A DNA stretch of 64,000 nucleotides. Origin: Nakamurella endophytica (GTDB lineage: Bacteria; Actinomycetota; Actinomycetes; Mycobacteriales; Nakamurellaceae). Below the pieces are notes generated by a model. That model saw nothing but the letters and a program-made list of their open reading frames with translations. It had not been told where the DNA came from and did no database searches. Shown piece after piece: positions 8,549 through 16,577 of this stretch. The DNA is taken from positions 240,864-304,863 of the forward strand of contig NZ_BMNA01000002.1 in the NCBI RefSeq assembly GCF_014646215.1, given 5' to 3'. Position 1 is the stretch's first letter. Each line of letters begins with the position of its first letter. The translations under genes were made by a program, and so were the position numbers.

Positions 8549-9001
8549 ATGACGTCGATGTCCGTGTGGGCCAGGACGGCGGTCGTCGCGGCGGCCGGCA
8601 GTACGGCATTGATCCTCGGCGCCGGAGTCTCGTCGGCTGCGACGCCGGGTGCGCAGGATGTGCGTCCGTCCGCCGCCACGGCGGTCGCCGCACCCGTCGC
8701 GGTCCCCGCTGCGGCATCGACGACACCGTCGGCCAGGGGGACCGCGGCGCAGAGCCCGACCATGCCGATCGCGCCGTTCCGCAACGCGCTGTTCGTCGCG
8801 ACGTGCCCGAACGGTCTGGTGCCGGTGCACGACAGCATCACCGCCGTCGGCGAGGACATCCACATCGACGAGGTCGACTACCCGGGTGACTCGATCAGCA
8901 TCGTCGGATCCACGGCGTACGTGCACTTGACCGACATCGGCATCCACACCCATCACGCGTCGTTCTTCACCGGGTGCACCGCCGCGCCGTCCACGGACTG
9001 A
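8549..9001 (+). CDS. small secreted protein of unknown function
   Basis: A 150-residue exported protein. The ATG at 8549 has the strong site GAAGAAGGAGG upstream. The signal peptide spans about residues 1-30 (hydrophobic core V-V-A-A-A-G-S-T-A-L-I-L-G-A-G, cleavage near S-S-A-A). An Ala/Thr/Pro-rich linker follows, and then a compact C-terminal domain of about 75 residues with two cysteines (V-A-T-C-P and F-T-G-C-T) that could form a disulphide. A histidine-rich end (H-T-H-H-A-S) might bind metal. No family recognised. A reading frame upstream to 8300 is open but lacks a signal at its start. Confidence 0.65.
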   Translation: MTSMSVWARTAVVAAAGSTALILGAGVSSAATPGAQDVRPSAATAVAAPVAVPAAASTTPSARGTAAQSPTMPIAPFRNALFVATCPNGLVPVHDSITAVGEDIHIDEVDYPGDSISIVGSTAYVHLTDIGIHTHHASFFTGCTAAPSTD

Positions 9002-9020
9002 CCCCGGGGCCGGCTGCTCG

Positions 9021-10055
9021 CGGCTCAACGCCTGCCCCACCAGCGGGGTGGTCAGCGGGACGAGGTCGGTCGGCGTGACGGTGTTCGCGAGCACGACGAC
9101 GCCCACCGTGGCAGATGGGACCAGGAACGCCTGTGACTGGAAGCCGGCGGTGGCACCGTTCTCGGTCGCGAACGGCTGCGGGACCGAGCCCGCCGCCGGG
9201 TCCAACCGACAGGCCGGGCCCACTGTCTGCGGCGTGCTCGAGCAGTCCTTCGGATCCGTCTGCTGGCACCGCACCCGGGCGATGCCCACAGCTGGACGGT
9301 GCGGACCAGTGGAGGGTCGACAGCGCCGTCCGCGGCCACCGGAGAGCCGAGATGTGCGGCCGTCCAGACGGCCATGACGGCCATGTCGGCCGCATCGGAG
9401 ACCAGGCCGCCGGCGGCCGCCAGGGCGTTGGTCTTCGACCACTGCGGCGTGGCCCGTGGCGATCCGCCGTCGACCAGGTGGCCGGTGGCCATCTCCTGTC
9501 CCGGCACCTCCACCGCGGTCGCCGGCATCGGCAGGCCGGACAGCACGCGACTGCAGCGCCGCCCTGTAGGGCGGAGCCGCCGTGCCCGGGTCGACCAGGT
9601 CGGCCAGCACCGTGCCCAGGACGCCGAAACCGGAGTACAGCCAGTCGGTACCGGCTGGGCGGTGCAAACTTCTGTACCGGATCCGACAGGGCCACCGTGC
9701 CCAGCGCGACCAACGACGCCAGCAGGTCGGCAGTCAAGGTCCTGGTGAGGGAACCGATCTCGAACCGGGTCTGCGCCGTCACCGGCTGGTGGATGGTCGA
9801 GTCGGCAACACCCGGAGACGGAGAAGTCGCAGTGCGGAGCTCCGTCCGCGCCGGGGGTCACGACGGCGACGGCGGCGCCGACGACGCCGAGCTGGGCGAC
9901 CACCGAGTTCAGGAGGGACTGTGCGGATCCGGTGGCAGCGGACGGTGGGTGGAGCCGCTGCCGGATGCGGCGCCGCACGCGGCAGCCAGCACGGCCAGCA
10001 CCGCGAACGCGCCGATCGGGATCTCGCCGCCCGTCGGGCCGGTCTTCCGGGCGAC
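9021..10055 (-). pseudogene. beta-lactamase-like serine hydrolase lipoprotein, multiply frameshifted
   Basis: Pieces of one protein occur in order in the three minus-strand frames. They are: a lipoprotein signal ending L-A-A-A-C (near 9975); A-Q-L-G-V-V-G-A-A-V-A-V; F-E-I-G-S-L-T-R-T-L-T-A-D-L-L-A; D-W-L-Y-S-G-F-G-V-L-G; A-A-A-G-G-L-V-S-D-A-A-D-M; and a C-terminal V-P-S-A-T-V-G-V-V-V-L-A-N. This is the class C beta-lactamase/serine hydrolase fold order. At least four frameshifts are needed, no start codon is seen, and the S-x-x-K catalytic motif reads S-L-T-R. It is dead. A complete protein of the same superfamily is encoded at 19624-21414. Confidence 0.75.
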
Positions 10056-10080
10056 CGTGGCGGGCGACCCGCGACGGTCC

Positions 10081-10601
10081 TCACGCGTACAGCTCCGGAT
10101 CCGATTGGTTGATCTTGACCAGCAGACCGACCGGGCTGAACACCTGCAGTTGCCGGCCGAAGCCCTCGTCGGTGGTCGATGCCGCGATGGTGACGCCGGC
10201 GCGGCGGAGCCGTTCCTCGAGATCGTGCAGAGATTGGCCGGTCTCGAAGTTGAGCTCGACGACGCCCTCGTTCTGCTCGGGTTCGGTGGGTGGGCCAGCA
10301 GGCCCAGCTGCCCGCTCCCGACGGACATCAAGACGAAATCGCCGTCCCGGCTACCGTGGACCACCTGACCGCCGAGCGCCTCGTAGAACGCGACTGCCGG
10401 GGCCATGTCGTCGACATGCACCATCGGCTGCAGGGACAAGCGCGGTTGGTCGGACACGGGGGTCCGCCTCCAGTTCTCGAGATGGCTGGCCAGGATCCGC
10501 CCGACCAGATCGGATAGGGACGACTGCATGTCGATGGCGTGGTGCTCGGTCGAGCGCACCAGCTCGGGGTCCAGATTGACGTTGAACTGCTGCCGCGGCA
10601 C
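10081..10601 (-). pseudogene. ribbon-helix-helix plus VOC (glyoxalase-like) protein, one frameshift
   Basis: The 5' part, from a GTG at 10601, encodes a CopG/RHH-like segment (V-N-L-D-P-E-L-V-R, then S-L-S-D-L-V-G-R-I-L) and the first half of a VOC domain (M-V-H-V-D-D-M-A-P-A-V-A-F-Y). Near 10280 the frame must shift by one base. The second half then continues as E-L-N-F-E-T-G-Q-S-L-H-D-L-E and stops at 10081 after D-P-E-L-Y-A. Adding one C in the run near 10285 would restore one 173-residue protein. It is either a recent loss or a base-calling error. No clear ribosome site. Confidence 0.65.
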
Positions 10602-10869
10602 CGCTGAAGCAGACCAGTCCGCGGCCTAGATGTCTGGGTCTCGAGGAGTAGCCCTCGCGTCGTTCTTCGAGCACCCGTCGCTCCCGACACTGCAGAGACC
10701 TCAGCGTCGGCGCCGACCGCGACACCGGTATCCCGCGCTCCCGACCGCGACCAGGACGGCGGTCCGCGAGCCGGAGCGGCGGGTAGAGCTGGCAATTCCG
10801 AACAGTCGCCACGCGCCGGGTGGCTGCCACCGTGGACAGGACACTTCCCGACCGGAGGACCACGGACCG

Positions 10870-11817
10870 ATGAACGACGCGCTGCACCGTTTCCGCCGCG
10901 ACCCCTCGGCGCATCCGTCGGTTCGACGGGCCAGGATCTGGTTCGCCGTGGTCGCCGTCGTCGTCGTCGCCGCCTTCGTCATCCAGATCTGGCTCGTCCT
11001 GGCCGGAGGGCCGGATCCCAACACGGGTGACACCGTCGCGACGGTCGGTGTCGCGGTCCGGTTGGTGCAGACCGTGAGCTTCTTCACCATCCAGAGCAAC
11101 CTGCTCGTGCTGGTCCTGGCCGTGACCTTGGTCGCGAACCCGTGCCGTGACGGCCGGTGGTGGCGCGTGCTCCAGCTCGACGCGCTGGTCGGGATCACCG
11201 TCACCGGCATCGTCTTCGACCTGGTGCTGATCCACTACGTCCACCCGTCGGGTTGGCAGTTGGTCGCGACGATCGGGTTCCACTACATCGCACCGTGGGC
11301 AACCGTGCTCGGCTGGTTCCTCTTCGGTCCGGGCGGCCGGATCGACCGGCGCACCGTCGCCCGGGCCTGCCTCTGGCCGGCCGCGTGGGTGGTGTACACC
11401 TTCGTGCACGGCGCCCTCACCGGCTGGTACCCCTACCCGTTTCTCGACGCCCACCGGCTCGGCCTCTGGCCGGCGCTGCGCAACACCGGCGTGGTGCTGG
11501 TGCTGGAAGCGCTGGTACTGGCCGTGTTCTGGTGGAGGGACCACCGGAGGGCTCCGGCGGCGGTCCGTCCGTACGGGCAGGAGCTCTCGGGCGTCGCCGG
11601 CAGCGGGGGTCGCGACTGGTCAGGTGGACCGTCCTGGGTCGAGTTGGCGGCCGTCCCGGGCGGAGTCGACCGTCGGTCGTCAGCGGTCGGACCGGAACCC
11701 GTCCAGGAACAGGTCCGGCAATGGTTCGACGAGGGCGTCGCGCTGCCGTCGGAGGGTCACCGTGACGGCGCCGACGAAGGCGGCGGCCCCCTCGTCGGCG
11801 GTGACGTCCGGCCGTAG
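10870..11817 (+). CDS. Pr6Pr family integral membrane protein
   Basis: A 315-residue protein with six hydrophobic helices between about residues 20 and 235 and the aromatic signature F-F-T-I-Q-S-N-L-L of the Pr6Pr (FAR-17a/AIG1-like) family, followed by F-H-Y-I-A-P-W and Y-T-F-V-H-G-A-L-T-G-W-Y-P-Y-P-F. The function of bacterial members is unknown. The ATG at 10870 follows GGAGGACCACGGACCG. The last 75-80 residues are hydrophilic and not family-like, and they run antisense into the decayed TetR gene. The gene may have lost its original stop. Confidence 0.8.
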   Translation: MNDALHRFRRDPSAHPSVRRARIWFAVVAVVVVAAFVIQIWLVLAGGPDPNTGDTVATVGVAVRLVQTVSFFTIQSNLLVLVLAVTLVANPCRDGRWWRVLQLDALVGITVTGIVFDLVLIHYVHPSGWQLVATIGFHYIAPWATVLGWFLFGPGGRIDRRTVARACLWPAAWVVYTFVHGALTGWYPYPFLDAHRLGLWPALRNTGVVLVLEALVLAVFWWRDHRRAPAAVRPYGQELSGVAGSGGRDWSGGPSWVELAAVPGGVDRRSSAVGPEPVQEQVRQWFDEGVALPSEGHRDGADEGGGPLVGGDVRP

Positions 11818-12240
11818 CGCACGTCGCTTGCGGCCGGTTTCCAGGATCGTCGCGACGGCGGCCGGCAGTTTCGACCGGCAGGTGTGCCGTGGGCGACTCG
11901 CCCGCAGCCCTCAGCCCCGGCAGGGGGCCCGGCCCGGCGGTCCCGGTCGCCCCGGTCCCCAGACAGGTCCATCCACCGCGGCAGCGTCGTGCCGGGCTCG
12001 AACCGGTCGAGCAGGTCGCGGGCGCCGGCGGTCGACCGGCCGACCTGGTCCCGGTGGACCGCGTCGACGAGCGCTTCCCCGGACGGGCGGCGGTACCGCG
12101 TCGCGATGCCCCTCCGGCCTTGCTCGCGATCGACCGCAGGGCCGGTTCGGTGCTCGCCGACGCGGGATGCCACGGCCAGCACGTCGTCGCGGCTGCAGAC
12201 GGCGTCGAGGCGAGCCCGGCGGCTCTGCTCTCCCCACGCC
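11680..12240 (-). pseudogene. decayed TetR/AcrR-type regulator
   Basis: The minus strand carries the order of a TetR protein of the SACE_7040-like type. A damaged HTH reads R-G-I-A-T-R-Y-R-R-P-S-G-E-A-L-V-D-A-V, where a normal one would have G-I-A-T-L-Y-R-R-F. Then come D-L-L-D-R-F-E-P-G-T-T-L-P-R-W-M-D and, in a different frame, a C-terminus ending L-P-D-L-F-L-D-G-F-R-S-D-R with its stop at 11680. Substitutions in conserved HTH positions plus at least one frameshift show that it is not functional. It overlaps the extended 3' end of the Pr6Pr gene. Confidence 0.6.
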
Positions 12241-12260
12241 CGCGCCTCCGCAGGCGCGGG
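12239..12260. terminator. perfect 9-bp hairpin
   Basis: CCCGCGCCT, loop CCGC, AGGCGCGGG. A compact, very stable stem with no T tract, located at the 5' edge of the decayed TetR gene. It may act as a terminator or be an interspersed palindrome; only the structure is certain. Confidence 0.45.
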
Positions 12261-12443
12261 AAGGGCTACCCCGGCTCGTCGCCGACGGCCGGGTCCGTGT
12301 AGCGAGCGGTGCGCACCCGGTCGATCAGCTCCGCACCGCGGTGAACCTGCTGCCGGCCGGCACGTCGAGGGCGGGATCGCCTTCGAGTTCTGGGTGCTGG
12401 CGCACCAGGTCGGTGCGGGCGGCGCGGACGCATACTGCTCCCC

Positions 12444-12773
12444 ATGCCGTACGACCGTGCACTCGCCGACCGCATTCGCGCGCTCCTGGACGACCAGCCG
12501 GACCTGACGGAGAAGGCCATGTTCGGCGGCCTGGCCTTTCTGGTCGGGGGCGCCATGGCCGTGGCCGCGGGCAGCCAGGGTGATGTGATGGTGCGGGTGG
12601 ATCCGGCGGAGTCGGACGGCCTCGTGGCCGACGGCGGTGCGCACCGGATGGTCATGCGGGGACGGGAGATGGACGGCTGGCTCCGCGTCCCGGCGGCGCA
12701 CCTGGACGACGCCGCTCTCGAACGCTGGGTGCGCAGGGGTGTGGCTCGGGCCTCGAGCCTCCGGTCGACCTGA
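12444..12773 (+). CDS. TfoX/Sxy N-terminal domain protein
   Basis: A 109-residue protein with the TfoX N-domain pattern: E-K-A-M-F-G-G-L-A-F-L-V near residue 25, D-V-M-V-R-V and a C-terminal helix. In gammaproteobacteria the domain is part of the competence regulator Sxy; stand-alone actinobacterial members have no known role. The ATG at 12444 is 7 nt after CATACT, a plausible -10 box, and there is no ribosome site, so a leaderless mRNA is likely. The C-terminus is intact, with the stop just before the MarR gene, which is convergent. Confidence 0.75.
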   Translation: MPYDRALADRIRALLDDQPDLTEKAMFGGLAFLVGGAMAVAAGSQGDVMVRVDPAESDGLVADGGAHRMVMRGREMDGWLRVPAAHLDDAALERWVRRGVARASSLRST

Positions 12774-12829
12774 GCCCAGCGCACCGAACGGCCGTGGGCG
12801 GCTCGATCGATCCCGTCCCGGCTACCGGG

Positions 12830-13321
12830 TCAACCGGCGGGCGATCTCCGTGCCGGCGACGTCACCGGGATCGACGTTGATCCCCGCAACGCGTCGATCA
12901 TGCTGCGCAGGGCCCGGGACGCCTGGGCCTGCTCGGCGTCGTCGAGCCCGGACAGCATGCGGAGCTCCACCGAACGGACCGCTGCGGTGGCCTTGTCCAG
13001 GCTGCGCCGGCCGCGCGCCGTCAGTCGGGCCGGGAGCACCTTCCCGACGGCCGCCTCCGCCGGTCTGGTCACGACGCCGTCCCGCTCCAGCGCCTGCAGC
13101 AGGACGTTCATCGACTGCCGTGTCACGAACGCGCCCCGTGCCAGGTCCGAGTTCGACAGCCCCGGACGCTGAGCCAGCAGCTCCAGGCACGAGTAGTGCG
13201 TGACGGTCATCCCGAGCGGCCGCAACACCTCCTCCATGGCAGCCCGGAGGACGCTCGACGCCTCCTTGAGCAGGTAGCCCAGCGAAGTCTCCAGGTCGAT
13301 GCCGGCGCCGTCTTGACTCAT
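12830..13321 (-). CDS. MarR family transcriptional regulator
   Basis: A 163-residue winged-helix protein. H-Y-S-C-L-E-L-L-A-Q-R-P-G-L-S-N-S-D-L-A forms the HTH entry, with R-Q-S-M-N-V-L-L as recognition helix and a basic wing. It is divergent from a VOC gene over a 63-nt gap holding two palindromes, one overlapping its own start. It therefore likely represses both itself and the VOC gene, probably in response to a small aromatic or electrophile. The ATG at 13321 is 6 nt after CAGACT, consistent with a leaderless mRNA. Confidence 0.85.
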   Translation of the reverse strand: MSQDGAGIDLETSLGYLLKEASSVLRAAMEEVLRPLGMTVTHYSCLELLAQRPGLSNSDLARGAFVTRQSMNVLLQALERDGVVTRPAEAAVGKVLPARLTARGRRSLDKATAAVRSVELRMLSGLDDAEQAQASRALRSMIDALRGSTSIPVTSPARRSPAG

Positions 13322-13336
13322 GTCAGAAGTCTGACA
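13321..13336. promoter_or_regulatory. operator palindrome 1 of the MarR/VOC pair
   Basis: TGTCAGA-AG-TCTGACA, a perfect inverted repeat with 7-bp arms. It includes the first base of the MarR start codon and overlaps the candidate marR -10 (CAGACT on the minus strand, 13328-13333). Binding here would block MarR synthesis. Confidence 0.8.
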
Positions 13337-13346
13337 TACGGTCGGA

Positions 13347-13364
13347 GTGTCAGATAGCTGACAC
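13347..13364. promoter_or_regulatory. operator palindrome 2 of the MarR/VOC pair
   Basis: GTGTCAG-ATAG-CTGACAC, 7-bp arms. It shares the TGTCAG/CTGACA half-site with the first palindrome and overlaps the probable -10 region of the VOC promoter, whose -35 could be CTGACA at 13331-13336. Two matching sites in a 63-nt divergent gap indicate one regulator. Confidence 0.8.
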
Positions 13365-13384
13365 AACACAGAGGAGCTCGTCCC

Positions 13385-13753
13385 ATGCCCGTCACCGGTC
13401 CCGACTTCATCTCGCTCCAGGCGCGCGACCTCGAGGCGTCGCGCGCGTTCTACGAGCGGTATCTCGGCCTGGTCCGCTCGCCTACCGGTCCTCCACACGC
13501 CGTCGTCTTCCAGACCGCCCCGATCGCCTTCGCGCTCCGCGACGTAGTGCCCGGCACCGACCTCGCGTCCGCCGCCCGGCCGGGTATCGGCGCGGCGATC
13601 TGGTTGCACGCCACCGACGTCCGAGAGATCCACGACGCACTCGTGGCCGACGGCCACACCGTCGTCGCGGCACCCGTCGACGGCCCTTTCGGCCGGACCT
13701 TCACCTTCGCCGATCCTGACGGCTACCACGTCACGCTGCACGACCGCGGGTGA
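13385..13753 (+). CDS. VOC family (glyoxalase/bleomycin-resistance-like) protein
   Basis: A 122-residue single-domain VOC protein with the two beta-alpha-beta-beta-beta halves (D-F-I-S-L-Q-A-R-D-L-E-A-S-R-A-F-Y and F-T-F-A-D-P-D-G-Y-H-V-T-L-H). Such proteins bind metals and act as dioxygenases, glyoxalases or drug-binding proteins. GAGGAGCTCGTCCC precedes the ATG. It is divergently paired with MarR and likely derepressed by a toxic small molecule that it detoxifies or sequesters. The substrate is not predictable. Confidence 0.85.
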   Translation: MPVTGPDFISLQARDLEASRAFYERYLGLVRSPTGPPHAVVFQTAPIAFALRDVVPGTDLASAARPGIGAAIWLHATDVREIHDALVADGHTVVAAPVDGPFGRTFTFADPDGYHVTLHDRG

Positions 13754-14022
13754 GCGCGCGGCCGGACCGCGGAACGGTTCCGCCGGCGGGATGCGCGCGA
13801 TCCGAGCGCGTCGCGCACGCCGGCACGCGCGCGCCGGGCGCACGGCTGCCCGGGCGGACCCGGACCCCCACCCCCGTCCCGCCCCGCCCCGCCCGGCCCC
13901 GCCCGGTCTCGGCCGGTCTCGGCCGGTGGGCGCGGTCCCGGCGGTTTGGCGCCGGAGCCACCGGGATATCGACCACGTCGACCGGCTGGTCGTCGGTGCC
14001 GGTCGCCGCGGAGGGAGCACCC

Positions 14023-15570
14023 GTGCGTGGACGTCCGTCGCCCGGCCTTGTCGCGCTGGCCGTCACGGTCCTGCTCCTCTCCGGCTGCACCTCGACCGGT
14101 GCCGCCGGGCCCGCGGGCACGACGAGCGCCGGAACGGCGACCAGCGCAGGCGGCTCGGCCAGCGCGGCGACCGCGACACCGGCCGGCACCGCCGCCGGCG
14201 GCACCGCAGCGGGAACGTCCGGCGACACAGCCTCGACCGGCAGCAGCGGGACACCATCGACCGGCAGCGCAACCGCGACCCGCAGCCCGGCACCCGCCAC
14301 GACGGCGGCCTCGACCGGGGATCTGCAGAACACCGCCGTGACCGCCGGTCCCGCCGAGGCCAACCGGGTCGTGGAAACGGCTATCAAGGACGTCGAGCGC
14401 TACTGGACGGCGGAGTACCCCCGCCTGTCCGGCGGCAAGGCCTTCCAACCCGTCCGCGGTGGCTACCACCCGTACACCAGGACGTCGCCGCCGCCGGCGT
14501 GCGGCCGGGAGCCGGCGCAGTACCAACCGAATGCCTTCTACTGCCCGGACGGCGACTTCATCGCCTGGGACTCACAGGTGCTCGTCCCGGAGCTGCTGTC
14601 GGACTTCGGGCCGCTCCTGGTCGGTGTCGTCATCGCGCACGAGTACGGCCACGCCGTCCAGAACCGCCTCGGCCTGTCCCGGCAGCCGACGATCGTCCTG
14701 GAACAGCAGGCGGACTGCTTCGCCGGCGCATGGGTCGGCAACGTCGAGAGCGGGGCCTCGACCGCCTTCGGCACGGTGACGCCGCAACAGCTGGACACGA
14801 CACTGGCCGGCCTACTCCAGCTGCGCGACCAGCCGGGAACCGCCGCCCAGGAGCCGCAGGCGCACGGCAACGCATTCGACCGCATCCGCGCCTTCCAGGA
14901 CGGCGTCGACCGTGGACCGCGGACCTGCGCCGCGTACCGGACCAACAACCTCCCGGTGACCGAGGTCCCGTTCGGTACCCAGCAGGAGGCGGCCACCGGT
15001 GGGGACCTGCCCTCGTTCCAGGACACCGTCACCGTCCTCGACGAGTCCCTGGAGTCCTACTGGAGCCGGACCTACCCGGAAGTCGACCCCGGGCAGTCCT
15101 GGAAGGCGTTGCCGGTCCGGCCGTTCGACCCGGCGAGTCCGCCGGCGTGCCAGGGACGGGTTCAGCCCGACCCGGGCGCCGCCGAGACCGCCTTCTACTG
15201 CGTGTCGGGCGACTACGCGGCCTTCGACGCCGTCCGCCTGGGGCCGGCGCTGTACCAACGCATCGGCGACAACGCCGTGGGGACGCTGCTCGGCGGCCTG
15301 TTCGCGCAGGCCGTGCAGGTCCGGCGCGGACAGCCGACGACGGGACGAGCCGGACAACTGGAGATCGACTGCCTGACGGGCAGCTGGACCAACAGCCTGC
15401 TCGCAGGCAGCGCGGCGGACGACATCCGGCTCTCGCCCGGTGATCTCGACGAGGCGGTCGCGGCGCTGCTGGCCTTTAACCGCACCGAGGACACCGGCGG
15501 CGTCAGCGGCTTCGACCGCATCGCCGCCTACCGCACGGGGGTGCTGCAGGGCCTGCCCGGGTGCAGCTGA
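14023..15570 (+). CDS. neutral zinc metallopeptidase lipoprotein with a duplicated, inactive second domain
   Basis: A 515-residue exported lipoprotein. The GTG at 14023 has GAGGGAG upstream; the lipobox L-S-G-C ends at Cys22, and a Thr/Ser/Ala/Gly linker runs to about residue 100. Domain 1 (about 105-310) has H-E-Y-G-H at 206-210 and E-Q-Q-A-D-C-F-A-G, the YpfJ-type neutral zinc metallopeptidase marks. Domain 2 (about 325-510) repeats the layout (E-S-Y-W-S-R-T-Y-P, Y-C-V-S-G-D-Y-A-A-F-D, E-I-D-C-L-T-G-S-W), but the HEYGH position reads L-F-A-Q-A. Only the first domain can be catalytic. The 270 nt before the gene are an extreme GC tract with short repeats and no gene. Confidence 0.85.
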   Translation: MRGRPSPGLVALAVTVLLLSGCTSTGAAGPAGTTSAGTATSAGGSASAATATPAGTAAGGTAAGTSGDTASTGSSGTPSTGSATATRSPAPATTAASTGDLQNTAVTAGPAEANRVVETAIKDVERYWTAEYPRLSGGKAFQPVRGGYHPYTRTSPPPACGREPAQYQPNAFYCPDGDFIAWDSQVLVPELLSDFGPLLVGVVIAHEYGHAVQNRLGLSRQPTIVLEQQADCFAGAWVGNVESGASTAFGTVTPQQLDTTLAGLLQLRDQPGTAAQEPQAHGNAFDRIRAFQDGVDRGPRTCAAYRTNNLPVTEVPFGTQQEAATGGDLPSFQDTVTVLDESLESYWSRTYPEVDPGQSWKALPVRPFDPASPPACQGRVQPDPGAAETAFYCVSGDYAAFDAVRLGPALYQRIGDNAVGTLLGGLFAQAVQVRRGQPTTGRAGQLEIDCLTGSWTNSLLAGSAADDIRLSPGDLDEAVAALLAFNRTEDTGGVSGFDRIAAYRTGVLQGLPGCS

Positions 15571-15673
15571 GCCGGGATCCGTCCGGCCGCGGCGGGCTAT
15601 CGGCGCAGCGGTCGGGGCCGGATCGGGGTCAGCCCCGATGGTGGTCGCGGCCTGCCCGCGGGAGAGTCGCGCG

Positions 15674-16486
15674 ATGACCAGCACTGCACCCGGCGGCCTG
15701 CGCCGGGCCACCGTCCTCGCCCCGGAGACGGGCGCCGGCTGGCTGGAGCGCGTCCGCGCCGTCGAGACCCTCGGCTTCCACACCGTGCTGGTGCCCGACA
15801 CGCTGTGGACCGCCTCGCCGTTCCCGGCTCTCGCCGCGGCCGCCGCGGCATCGCCCACGGTGCGGGTGCGCACCTGGGTGATCGCCGCTCCGCTCCGCTC
15901 TCCGACCGCCACCGTCCGCGAGGTGCGGGCGCTCCAGCAACTGTCGGACGGTCGGTTCGAGCTCGGCATCGGCACGGGCCGGCCGGACGCCCGCCGGGAA
16001 GCCGAACGGCTCGGCGTTTCCTGGGGCACGGCGGACGAGCGGATCGCCCAGCTCGAGCGGGTGGTCGCCGAGGTCCGCGCCCAGGTCCACCCGCCGCCTC
16101 CGGTCGTGGTCGCCGCGGGCGGCCCGCGCATGCTGGCGCGGGCCGCCGACATCGCCGACCGCATCTGCCTGGCACTCCCGCCGACCGCGACCGACGCCGA
16201 CCTGCGGGCCGCGGTCACCCGGGTGCGGGACCATCCGCGGTCCCGGCCGTTAACGGTCCACCTGTCCTTCCAGGTGGCGGCGGTGGCCGGGGTGCTGCCG
16301 GCCTGGACGGCCCGCAGCCTGGATGCGGCGGCGGTCCGGGGTGCGGCGGGGGCGCTGGACGGCTCGCCGGCCGACATGGCCGGACAGCTCGTGCGGTGGC
16401 GGGACGAGTACGGCATCGACGAGATCGTGGTCCCCGGCGATCTCGCCGACCGGATGGGCCCGGTCATTGCGGAGCTGCGGGGCTGA
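15674..16486 (+). CDS. LLM class (F420-type) oxidoreductase
   Basis: A 270-residue luciferase-like TIM-barrel enzyme. Marks include V-E-T-L-G-F-H-T-V-L-V-P-D-T, L-S-D-G-R-F-E-L-G-I-G-T-G-R and the central V-V-V-A-A-G-G-P-R-M-L-A-R-A-A-D-I-A-D. The short length and sequence style fit F420-dependent actinobacterial members rather than FMN monooxygenases. GGGAGAG lies upstream of the ATG at 15674. It ends before a strong terminator shared with the convergent SDR gene. Substrate unknown. Confidence 0.83.
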   Translation: MTSTAPGGLRRATVLAPETGAGWLERVRAVETLGFHTVLVPDTLWTASPFPALAAAAAASPTVRVRTWVIAAPLRSPTATVREVRALQQLSDGRFELGIGTGRPDARREAERLGVSWGTADERIAQLERVVAEVRAQVHPPPPVVVAAGGPRMLARAADIADRICLALPPTATDADLRAAVTRVRDHPRSRPLTVHLSFQVAAVAGVLPAWTARSLDAAAVRGAAGALDGSPADMAGQLVRWRDEYGIDEIVVPGDLADRMGPVIAELRG

Positions 16487-16503
16487 GCCGTCCAGGTCCG
16501 ACC

Positions 16504-16555
16504 GGCCGGCGCTGCACCGTCGACGCGGGTCCGCCGCGAACGGTGCGCGCCGGCC
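16504..16555. terminator. bidirectional terminator between convergent genes
   Basis: A 16-bp stem with one bulged T: GGCCGGCGC-T-GCACCGT (16504-16520) pairs with ACGGTGCGCGCCGGCC (16540-16555), leaving a 19-nt loop. It lies exactly between the ends of the LLM gene (16486) and the convergent SDR gene (16578). There is no T run, as is usual for actinobacterial terminators. Confidence 0.75.
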
Positions 16556-16577
16556 CGTCCGCGGTGTGCACGGTCGG

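Noticed and set aside
11680..12240. Frameshifts here and elsewhere as pure sequencing error
   Set aside because: In the TetR and beta-lactamase remnants, conserved catalytic or HTH residues are also substituted, which single-base errors do not explain. For the RHH-VOC gene error remains possible.
13754..14022. Extreme GC tract with repeated CCCGCCCCG as a structured regulatory RNA
   Set aside because: Compositional runs explain it; I could not draw a specific conserved fold.
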